NCBI GenBank assembly: GCA_964584245.1
Contig: CAZOZK010000044.1
Location: 1-8,707, forward strand
Direction of reading: 5' to 3'
Source: CAZOZK01 sp964584245
GTDB lineage: Bacteria > Patescibacteriota > Microgenomatia > UBA1400 > PJMF01
DNA length: 8,707 nt
The notes beneath the pieces are model-generated. The model saw only the letters and a list, made by a program, of their open reading frames with translations, was not told the DNA's origin and did not search any database. Below, one piece after another: positions 1 through 6,400 of this stretch. Both the position numbers and the translations under genes were made by a program. The stretch's first letter is position 1. Each line of letters opens with the position of its first letter.

Positions 1-882
1 AACTTCGGTTGGTGAAGTATCTAGGTCCACATCAACACCCGTATATTTTTCAAAGGTGTGGATGTTTCGGCCACTTTTACCAATGATTTTTCCTTTGGTT
101 TCTTCGTTTGGAATTACCACGGTGGAAATTGTGTACTCAGCAACGTAATCGGTAGCGCCGTGTTTCATGGCGTCAGTGAGAATTTCTTGGACTTTTTCAT
201 CTGCAGTCTCTTTTGCCTCTTCTTCTTTTTGGCGGATGAACTGGGCGAGTTGGCGACTGAGGGTTTTTTCAAGATTATCAAACAGTGCAACTTTTGCTTG
301 CTCGCGAGTCATGTCAGAAACTTCTTCAAGTTTTTTTGCAATTTCACTTTTTTGGACTTCGACTTTTTCAAGTTCAGCAGCAACTTTGTTGCGTTCTTGT
401 TCTAGTCGATTTTCTTTTGTGTCTAGTTGATTCAAACGCTCATCAATACGATCCAATTTTATGGTGAGATCGCCTTGTTGTGCTTCAAGTTTTTTGAGAA
501 CTTCACGTTCCTGTTGTTCTGCTCGAGCTCGGATAGAAAGTGCTTCGCCTTTTGCTTCAACTAAAATGTCGCGAGCTTTGGATTGTGCATCTCGCACGAG
601 TGTCTCAGCTTCTTGAATTTGTGCTGCGGTTGGACCAGTTGACTGTGCTGGTTTGCCTTTGGCTGCTGACTCAGTTTCTTTTGATTCTTTTGAGCCAATT
701 AAACCTTTTGGCATTTGTTTGTTGCTCAGAGGAGTTGGTGTTGGCAATGATGCTGGAGCAACTTTGGAGATTCCTTGGGTTTGAGCTGGCTTTTTTGCAT
801 CAATAGCTACTTTTTTGCTTGCTACAGATTTGGATTGTGATCTATTTCCAAACAGTGTGGATAAATTATTGAAAAATGGCAT
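1..882 (-). CDS. rny: Ribonuclease Y, N-terminal part (3' end beyond window)
   Basis: RNase Y is an endoribonuclease that starts mRNA decay in many bacteria. The visible 294 residues show three zones. Residues 1-90 are a Pro/Ser/Ala/Lys-rich, probably disordered segment. Residues 90-245 are a long charged heptad-type coiled coil rich in Glu, Lys, Gln and Arg. From about residue 255 a KH RNA-binding domain begins, with the GxxG loop IIGKSGRN (residues 266-273). The order coiled coil then KH is diagnostic of RNase Y. The catalytic HD domain (His-Asp metal site) would lie beyond the left edge and is not seen. The ATG at 882-880 has a good Shine-Dalgarno, AAAAGGA at 894-888, five bases upstream. 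The in-frame sequence further upstream reaches a stop (931-933) without a plausible start. Unusually, no N-terminal transmembrane helix is encoded, whereas canonical RNase Y is membrane-anchored. recA lies upstream on the same strand, an adjacency also known in Firmicutes. Confidence 0.93.
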   Translation of the reverse strand, partial: MPFFNNLSTLFGNRSQSKSVASKKVAIDAKKPAQTQGISKVAPASLPTPTPLSNKQMPKGLIGSKESKETESAAKGKPAQSTGPTAAQIQEAETLVRDAQSKARDILVEAKGEALSIRARAEQQEREVLKKLEAQQGDLTIKLDRIDERLNQLDTKENRLEQERNKVAAELEKVEVQKSEIAKKLEEVSDMTREQAKVALFDNLEKTLSRQLAQFIRQKEEEAKETADEKVQEILTDAMKHGATDYVAEYTISTVVIPNEETKGKIIGKSGRNIHTFEKYTGVDVDLDTSPTEV

Positions 883-961
883 ACGATTCCTTTTGTTACA
901 AAAGTTCAGTATCCTAGGTGAAAAGTGAGATCAAGATGATCAGATTATTGAATTGCAATTA

Positions 962-987
962 CACTAGGCGTATCGCCTGGTGTTTTT
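962..987 (+). terminator. Rho-independent terminator-like hairpin with T5 tract
   Basis: A nine-pair stem is formed by CACTAGGCG (962-970) and CGCCTGGTG (974-982), with one G-T pair and a three-base TAT loop. TTTTT (983-987) follows directly on the plus strand. This is textbook intrinsic-terminator geometry for rightward transcription. No plus-strand gene is visible upstream of it, because everything from 1 to 882 is rny on the other strand. On the minus strand the hairpin would be followed by GTAATTGC, a poor U tract, so there it would act as a leader hairpin ahead of rny or at best a weak terminator for the recA-side transcript. Confidence 0.55.
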
Positions 988-1072
988 AGCGCAGGAGCAA
1001 AAAAAGTGTTGTGTGTTCTATATGATGCTAATGTCACAGTTGCTTTCAATAAATCAATTTTCGATTAGGTAT

Positions 1073-1089
1073 CTACTAAACTTTAGTAG
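1073..1089. repeat. Perfect 17-bp inverted repeat, candidate operator (site A)
   Basis: CTACTAAACTTTAGTAG is an exact palindrome of 8+1+8 bases in non-coding DNA. Its core is TACTA-N5-TAGTA, the same core and spacing as the palindrome in the recA leader at 2782-2796. It lies about 190 bp upstream of the rny start codon and just downstream, in the minus direction, of the broken gene. The symmetry suits a dimeric repressor such as a LexA-type protein. A short RNA hairpin is the alternative reading, but there is no following U tract. Confidence 0.45.
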
Positions 1090-1217
1090 TATTTCTTTCT
1101 ACTTAATACGGTTGTTATTAGAGTTACTATTCTATAGAGCTATTGTACTGCCAATTGGGTCCCACGTCAAACAAAGTGGTATGTCTGGGGATGAGGAGGT
1201 TTGGGCGGATGGATGGG

Positions 1218-1641
1218 CTACGTTGTAGTGCTAAGTTTAGTCTTTGATTTCCTAGTTTTCTTTTCTCTAGGTCCATTTACTTGATTTAATAAGGTAAATA
1301 GACTAACTAGTATGCTCATGTATACCTGAGGCGCTATTTTATCGCTATTATTTCGGATATCTTTGCTGCTCTTAGCAGTGTTCAAATACTGTAGAAACAT
1401 TTCTGTATTAATAACAGTTAAGTATATTGGGTCCTGAATCAATTGTGTTCCTTCAAGGTCCATGAGTATTGGTGTTGGCTTATGTTCAACTTTTTGTGTG
1501 GGTTCGTTATCAAAAAAAAGCTTTAATTCCCCCCCCCTTCGCTTCTGCTCTCATTCTTGCTTTCAAAAAATCAAACAATTTTGAATAGAGGATATCACCA
1601 GAATCATTTGTTATATCACCTAAATACCAAATTTCACGCAT
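1218..1641 (-). pseudogene. Unrecognised gene broken by one-base frameshift at homopolymers
   Basis: Two abutting minus-strand reading frames form what looks like one 140-residue protein. The first starts at ATG 1641-1639 and reads about 39 codons before passing a G9 run (1537-1529). It then stops at TGA 1512-1510, right after a T8 run (1519-1512). The second frame is open from the homopolymer region through to TAG at 1220-1218. Removing one base from either the G9 or the T8 run joins the frames. The joined product starts MREIWYLGDI, has mixed hydrophilic and hydrophobic content, a hydrophobic stretch near residues 105-120 and a very basic Lys/Arg/Thr-rich tail (RKSKTK). I do not recognise a family. 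A purine-rich Shine-Dalgarno (GAGGGGGAG) precedes the ATG but lies in the arm of a hairpin. The gene sits 48 bp after recA on the same strand and is clearly AT-rich. Options are sequencing error, a decayed gene, phase variation or slippage-dependent expression. Short chance frames remain possible. Confidence 0.5.
1512..1537. repeat. Adjacent homopolymers: A8 (1512-1519) and C9 (1529-1537)
   Basis: Within 26 bp the plus strand shows eight consecutive A and nine consecutive C. On the coding (minus) strand these are T8 and G9, separated by nine bases. Both runs are long enough to be prone to replication slippage, transcriptional slippage or base-calling error. A minus-one change in either run restores the reading frame of the gene at 1218-1641. 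Confidence 0.85.
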
Positions 1642-1679
1642 ACACTCCCCCTCAAGTAAATTAATGAGGGGGTAGTGTA
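1641..1679 (-). promoter_or_regulatory. Long stem-loop between recA and the downstream frame, hiding its ribosome site
   Basis: The arms TACACTCCCCCTCA (1641-1654) and 1665-1679 pair over 14 positions with a single bulged base at 1673 and a 10-base loop (1655-1664). In the recA transcript the 3' arm carries GAGGGGGAGTGT immediately before the ATG at 1641, so the likely Shine-Dalgarno is sequestered. There is no U tract after it on the minus strand. On the plus strand the stem is followed by GCACTTTTCTTT, a loose T-rich tail. It may act as an mRNA 3'-end stabiliser for recA, a partial terminator or a translation-blocking element. Confidence 0.55.
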
Positions 1680-1689
1680 GCACTTTTCT

Positions 1690-2748
1690 TTAGGCTGTCT
1701 CAACTACTTTAGGGGCTTTGATTTTGTCCCAGATTTCTTTTTCAATTTTCTTCATGAGCACTTTGTCCTCTTGAAGTTTGACTTTAGCAGACTCGCGGCC
1801 TTGGGCGAGGACCTCGCCGCCGTACTTAAAGAAACTTCCAGCTTTTTGAATAATTCCATGTTGCACACCAAGGTCAACTACATCACCAGTTCTGGAGATG
1901 CCGTTGTCATCCATGTCAAATTCAGCAATTTGGAAAGGTGGAGCAACTTTATTTTTCTTGATTTTGACTCTGTGTCGACTTCCGACTACGGTTTCACCTT
2001 CTTGGATGTTACCAATTTTGCGAATATCGAGGCGTTGTGAAGCGTAGAACTTGAGTGCATTTCCTCCGGCAGTGGTTTCTGGACTACCAAACATTACGCC
2101 AATTTTCATGCGGATTTGGTTAGTGAAGATAACCAAAGTTTTGGTTTTATTAATAGCTGCAGTCAGTTTTCGCATTGCTTGTGACATAAGTCTAGCTTGA
2201 GTACCCATTTGTGAATCACCCATTTCGCCTTCGATTTCACTCTTTGGTACAAGTGCTGCGACGGAGTCGATAACCACAATTTCTACACCACCTGAACGGA
2301 TGAGTGTTTCAGCAATTTCGAGTGCTTGCTCACCGTAGTCTGGTTGTGAAATGAGTAGTTCATCGAGGTTAACACCAATCTTTTGAGCTCGAACAGGGTC
2401 TAGTGCGTGTTCAACGTCAATGAAAGCCGCGGTGCCACCGTGTGCTTGAACGTCTGCAATTGCGTGCAAACAAAGCGTGGTTTTTCCAGACGCTTCTGGT
2501 CCATAGATCTCAATAATACGACCTTTTGGAAAGCCGCCAACTCCAAGTGCCAGGTTAAGCGAGAGTGATCCAGAAGAAACAACTGGCATAGTTGCCATGT
2601 TTTTGAGCGAGTCGCCCATCTTCATAATAGATCCCTTACCATGAGCTTTTTCAATTTGCTCCATAGCAATCGCTACTGCCTGCTTTTTGCCGGCGCTATC
2701 TGACATCTCCATATCCTGCATATCGGTGACCGATTTTGTTTTTGCCAT
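1690..2748 (-). CDS. recA: Recombinase RecA
   Basis: RecA forms ATP-dependent filaments on single-stranded DNA, drives homologous strand exchange and, where LexA exists, triggers its self-cleavage. The 352-residue length is typical. Visible motifs: Walker A GPEASGKT at 83-90 (GPESSGKT in E. coli); the catalytic-glutamate motif with E113 in DVEHALD; Walker B VVID at 158-161; DNA-binding loop L1 around EGEMGDSQMG (173-182); and loop L2 from NQIRMKIGV through GSPETTAGG (210-229). The N terminus is about 17 residues longer than in E. coli, and the C-terminal tail is short and of mixed charge. The ATG at 2748-2746 follows AAAGGA (2757-2752). Stop is TAA. A promoter (2823-2850) and a palindrome (2782-2796) sit upstream. 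The gene is intact and its composition resembles most of the window. Confidence 0.98.
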   Translation of the reverse strand: MAKTKSVTDMQDMEMSDSAGKKQAVAIAMEQIEKAHGKGSIMKMGDSLKNMATMPVVSSGSLSLNLALGVGGFPKGRIIEIYGPEASGKTTLCLHAIADVQAHGGTAAFIDVEHALDPVRAQKIGVNLDELLISQPDYGEQALEIAETLIRSGGVEIVVIDSVAALVPKSEIEGEMGDSQMGTQARLMSQAMRKLTAAINKTKTLVIFTNQIRMKIGVMFGSPETTAGGNALKFYASQRLDIRKIGNIQEGETVVGSRHRVKIKKNKVAPPFQIAEFDMDDNGISRTGDVVDLGVQHGIIQKAGSFFKYGGEVLAQGRESAKVKLQEDKVLMKKIEKEIWDKIKAPKVVETA

Positions 2749-2781
2749 AAATCCTTTGCTTGTACCCCAACCAGTTTGAGG

Positions 2782-2796
2782 TACTATTAAATAGTA
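2782..2796. promoter_or_regulatory. Perfect 15-bp palindrome in recA leader, candidate operator (site B)
   Basis: TACTATTAAATAGTA is an exact 7+1+7 inverted repeat, about 35 bp upstream of the recA start codon. Relative to the proposed recA promoter it lies roughly 20-35 bases after the transcription start, where a bound repressor could block elongation. Its TACTA-N5-TAGTA frame is identical to the palindrome at 1073-1089. It does not match the E. coli (CTGT-N8-ACAG) or Bacillus (GAAC-N4-GTTC) LexA boxes, but LexA boxes differ strongly between phyla. Function is inferred from position and symmetry only. Confidence 0.5.
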
Positions 2797-2822
2797 TTGT
2801 TTGAGACTGATGTGTATGCTCT

Positions 2823-2850
2823 ACTGTAGTGTATCCATGAAATCTGTCAA
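2823..2850 (-). promoter_or_regulatory. Candidate sigma-70-type promoter of recA
   Basis: Read on the minus strand, TTGACA (2850-2845) is a consensus -35 box. After a 16-bp spacer comes TACAGT (2828-2823), which keeps the important first two and last -10 bases. Transcription would start near 2816, giving a leader of about 67 bases that contains the palindrome at 2782-2796. Confidence 0.55.
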
Positions 2851-2867
2851 CATGCTGACACGCGGTA

Positions 2868-2876
2868 TGATATGAT
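2868..2876 (+). promoter_or_regulatory. Candidate extended -10 promoter for tRNA-Pro operon
   Basis: TGATATGAT reads as the extended -10 form TG-N-TATGAT. It ends 14 bases before the first tRNA base at 2891, which suits a start near 2883. No good -35 is present at the usual spacing, consistent with an extended -10 promoter. No other promoter is evident before the response-regulator and helicase genes, so this one may serve all three. Confidence 0.45.
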
Positions 2877-2890
2877 TTGAGGAGTTTATT

Positions 2891-2964
2891 CAGGCTATAG
2901 CTTAGATGGCTAAAGCGTCGGGCTGGGGGTCCGAAGACCGGAGGTTCGAGTCCTCCTAGCCTGA
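2891..2964 (+). tRNA. tRNA-Pro (anticodon GGG)
   Basis: A full cloverleaf of 74 bases can be folded. The acceptor stem is CAGGCTA/TAGCCTG (2891-2897 with 2957-2963). The D stem is GCTT/AAGC (2900-2903 with 2913-2916). The anticodon arm is TCGGG-CTGGGGG-TCCGA (2918-2934), with the last pair G-T and anticodon GGG at 2925-2927 followed by G37, as usual for proline tRNAs. The variable loop has five bases. The T arm is GGAGG-TTCGAGT-CCTCC (2940-2956). The discriminator is A2964. The 3' CCA is not encoded (CAA follows), so CCA must be added by tRNA nucleotidyltransferase. It decodes CCC and CCU. Confidence 0.96.
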
Positions 2965-3009
2965 CAATATGAAATCCAAAATACTAATACAAAAAAGAAA
3001 GGAGATTGT

Positions 3010-3429
3010 ATGCAAAATCCAGATAACCATGTGAGAATTTTAGTTATTGATGATGATCCTTCTGTATTTGATATGGTGGAAGGTGCATTGAAATTTTTTG
3101 AAGATATAAGCTGGAGCATAGTTGCTTATGCAGCGTCCAAAATAGAAGCAGATGATGCGCTTAAAAATGGTGAAGAATTAGGTTTTACACATGTACTTCT
3201 AGATGCTAATTTGGGTACAAGTGATAAAGAAGGATTTGAGATTGCTCAAGAGATAATTGCGAGGTTTCCTCACGCTTGCATAATTGGAATATCATCTAAA
3301 AATCAAGATGAAATGGATCCTTCTAATCGTGTTGCTGATATGACAAAGTATGTAGATAAATATGTTGGAAAACAAATTACAGATAGAAATATTTTTCGTT
3401 CAGCAATTGAATCAACACTTACAAACTAG
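3010..3429 (+). CDS. Stand-alone response-regulator receiver (REC) protein
   Basis: This 139-residue cytoplasmic protein is a single CheY-like receiver domain with no DNA-binding or enzymatic output domain. The phosphorylation site is complete: acidic pocket D14/D15 (in LVIDDD), phospho-acceptor D65 (in LLDAN), the switch Ser at S95 (GISS) and the conserved Lys probably at K121 (YVGKQ). The usual Lys-Pro is Lys-Gln here. Such proteins pass a phosphoryl signal from a histidine kinase to a partner by protein contact. No kinase is in the window. Start ATG 3010 has a near-perfect Shine-Dalgarno, AAAGGAG at 2998-3004. It begins 45 bp after tRNA-Pro and ends five bases before the helicase/nuclease gene, suggesting shared transcription. 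Its GC is about 34% over 3061-3420 by hand count, visibly lower than the following gene, hinting at separate origin. What it controls is unknown. Confidence 0.9.
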   Translation: MQNPDNHVRILVIDDDPSVFDMVEGALKFFEDISWSIVAYAASKIEADDALKNGEELGFTHVLLDANLGTSDKEGFEIAQEIIARFPHACIIGISSKNQDEMDPSNRVADMTKYVDKYVGKQITDRNIFRSAIESTLTN

Positions 3430-3434
3430 CATTC

Positions 3435-6400
3435 ATGGTTTCACTCAATACCACTAACCTCAACCAAGCCCAATTGCTCGCCGTCGAAACAATAGAAGGT
3501 CCAGTTATGGTTATGGCCGGGCCGGGGACGGGCAAAACCCAAGTGCTGGCCACTCGTATAGCTCACATTCTCGAGCAAACTGACACTCAACCAAACCAGA
3601 TTTTGGCCCTCACCTTCACTGAATCTGCGGCAACGACTATGCGAAAACGCCTGGTTGCCATGATTGGTCGTGCTGGATATTACGTACAGATCATGACTTT
3701 TCATGCATTTTGTAGTGGTGTGATTCAAGATCATCCCGAATTTTTTGCAATTGATCGCGAAAGTAGCCCGCTCAGTGAAGTCGAACGGTTTGCCATTTTT
3801 GAATCTATTCTGTTGCGCACTGACACAAACATGCAGGCGCTCAAGCCACTTAACGCTCCGCTGTTTTATCTGCGCGAGTGCATCAAGGCAATTAGTGATT
3901 TAAAGCGTGAAAACATCTCTGTAGAAACATATACAGAATTAGTGGCTGCAGAGCAGAGCCTGCTCGATGATGAAGTAGATTTACTCACCAAAGCCCAGCG
4001 CGAAAAACGCACAAAAACTATTGCAAAGCAGACTGAACTTGGCTTGGTGTATCAGTTGTATCAAAAAGAATTGTTAAACCGAAAACGCTATGATTTTGAT
4101 GACATGATTACGCTGGTTGTGCAGGCTTTTAGCACTCAAGAGGAGTTATTACTAGACTACCAAGAGCAGTTGCAGTATTTTCTGGTCGATGAATATCAAG
4201 ATACAAATGCCGCCCAAAATGCTGTGGTAGATATTTTGGCTTCGCACTGGGGAGATCAAGCAAATATTTTTGTAGTGGGTGATCCAAATCAGGCAATTTA
4301 TCGTTTTCAAGGTGCATCAATTGAAAATGCTTTGGGATTTTTGGATCGCTATCCTTCGGCAAAAGTAATCACGTTGACAGATGGCTACCGCTGTCCGCAA
4401 GAAATTTATGATGTTAGTGCTCAAGTTATTACTCACAATCAACTTACCCAAACAGTAGCCGACAAGTTACCAGAATTAAATAAACCACTCAAAAGTAAAA
4501 ATCGAGATACGAATAGGTCTGCGAGTGGCCCAGTAATTTCGCTATCAGAATCTCCTACCCAAACTGTTGAAATCTGGTCAATCCTTAATACAATTCAGGA
4601 TCTCATCAAATCTGGTGTACCAGCCAATGAAATTGCGATTTTGTATCGACATAATCGAGATGCGTTGCCACTTCAAACTGCGTTGTCCGCGCGCGATATT
4701 GCCTACGATATTGAAGGCGGCGAGGATGTATTGCACAATGAGCGCATTCGCCAGTGGCTGATGCTTTTGGCTGTGATATCGCAGCTTCGACCTGAAACGC
4801 GTTCCGCGCACACAGAAGATCCTCATGCGTTATTTGAGGTCCTTTCGTATGATTGGGTGCCGGTGGAAAATCATTTGGTGTATCAACTGGCAAGGCGGGC
4901 GAGTAAAGAACATGTATCTTTGCTAACGATAATTGAGCAGTTGTCGGAGAGTGAGCAAGTTGAGTTTGCCAATGTTGTTTCGTTTGTAGAGGTGCTGCGC
5001 AGTTTAGCTCAAGAAGAGTACTCAATGGTATTTGCTGCTTGGTTTGTAACTGCCTTAGAAAAAACTGGCTACATGCAGTGGATGCTGGGGCACGCGCAAA
5101 AAATTGAGCATCTTATTATGATGCAATCGCTGTTTGCACAAGTTAAAGAATTATCAAAAACCAAACATGGGTTTAATTTGAGTGATTTTATGCAGACTAT
5201 ACAAGTCATGCTCGATCACAAAATTGCGATTCCTGCAGAGGATTTTTCGATGAACACCCAAGGAGTTGCGCTGGCTACAGTTCACAAAGCTAAGGGCCGT
5301 GAATGGAAGCATGTATTTATGGTGCATTGTCTTGATGGAAAGTGGGGCAATAGTAAAAAACGAGTTTTGTTACCGCTTCCTGAGGGTCTGTTACACAATA
5401 CCGACCTAGACAAAAAAGAACGAAACGAAGATGAACGAAGGCTTTTTTACGTGGCAATTACTCGTGCTAGTGAACGGGTGTATCTCTCGTATGCGACTTC
5501 TGCGGCTTCGCAGACTCGGGTTGTGGAGTCAGTTCAAAGTATGTTTATTGAGGAACTTCGTGATACTGATCCCGGCAAAAAAATTGAAACGGTAGTCATT
5601 GAGCCGCCGGCCCAAACAGTTTTGTCTGAACTTGAACAGATGCTTACTGCTGATACCTATGCTTTGAATGCGCACACGATTACCCAAGCAGAACGAGAGT
5701 TCTTCGCGAATCTGGTAGAGGAGCTTGCGCTTTCGGTGACTGCTTTGAACACGTATCTTCGTGATCCACAGGAGTTTGTCACCAACGTGTTGCTTCGCGC
5801 ACCGCGGGCAAAAGAGGGATTTATGGGATTTGGTACAGCTATGCATGCTGCGCTAGAAACAGCTTTTAGGTATGTGCAAAAAGATTCCGCACTGCCAGAG
5901 TTGGCTGTTATCCAAGCAAGTTTCGAGGCTGCACTCAAAAAAGAATTATTGACTAAACCAGATTTTGAGCGATGGCTAGCCAAAGGAAACGAATCACTAG
6001 CAACGTATTTTGATCAGGTCAAGATTGAGGGAATTCAACCATTTGTGCTGGAACGATCATTTGGCCATGGAAGAAGTAGTACTGTTCTTGATGACATCGT
6101 CTTGTCAGGAAGAATTGATAGAATTGACTGGCTGGATACAGATGCAGGCACGGTCAAAGTGATTGATTATAAAACTGGTTCGGCGAAATCTGCAGCTTTT
6201 GTGGAAGGGGCAGTGGCGTCTATGGAACTGTCGGAGCGCGAGCGTGCCTTGCCAGAACCAATTCGTGGTCCGTACAAACGCCAACTACTCTTTTACAAAT
6301 TACTGACAGAACTTGATACCACTTTCAAACCAACCGTTACTCACGGCGTGTTTGAGTTTGTTGAACCGAATGCATCGGGCAAAATTGTGACTCGACTTTT

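Larger units (their letters stand above)
883..1217. other. Intergenic region upstream of rny, no convincing gene
   Basis: This 335-bp AT-rich stretch separates rny from the broken gene at 1218-1641. It holds a strong hairpin with a T tract (962-987) and a perfect inverted repeat (1073-1089), listed separately. Candidate minus-strand promoters for rny are weak. One pairs GATCAA (929-934, read as TTGATC) with AGTATC (908-913, read as GATACT) across a short 15-bp spacer. The other is a TATAGA-like -10 at 1017-1022 with a TTGAAA (1044-1049) at too long a distance (21 bp). If the second start is used, the rny leader would carry the 962-982 hairpin. A plus-strand G-rich patch occupies about 1177-1216. 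The open frame on the plus strand here has no recognisable protein features. Confidence 0.6.

Noticed and set aside
58..806. Several plus-strand open frames of 60-115 codons
   Set aside because: They are antisense to the RNase Y coiled-coil coding sequence, whose repetitive Glu/Lys/Gln codons read as Phe/Leu/Cys-rich frames on the other strand.
1124..1138. Third copy of the TACTA-N5-TAGTA palindrome (tactattctatagag)
   Set aside because: The left half matches, but the right half is TAGAG instead of TAGTA and the symmetry is broken, so it is not counted as a site.
980..1228. Plus-strand open frame of 82 codons in the rny-recA gap
   Set aside because: It begins inside the terminator-like hairpin, has no Shine-Dalgarno, and reads as AT-driven Leu/Ile/Phe/Tyr-rich sequence followed by a change of character over the G-rich patch. 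It contains the palindrome at 1073-1089. It is probably chance.
1510..1641. UGA recoded as glycine (as in some CPR lineages) rescuing the frame that stops at 1510
   Set aside because: The next codon is TAA, so reading through UGA adds only one residue. The other genes read cleanly with the standard code.
2945..2964. tRNA-Pro 3' end as attachment site of an integrated element
   Set aside because: I see no second copy of the tRNA 3' end downstream, and no integrase or other mobility gene is present in the window.
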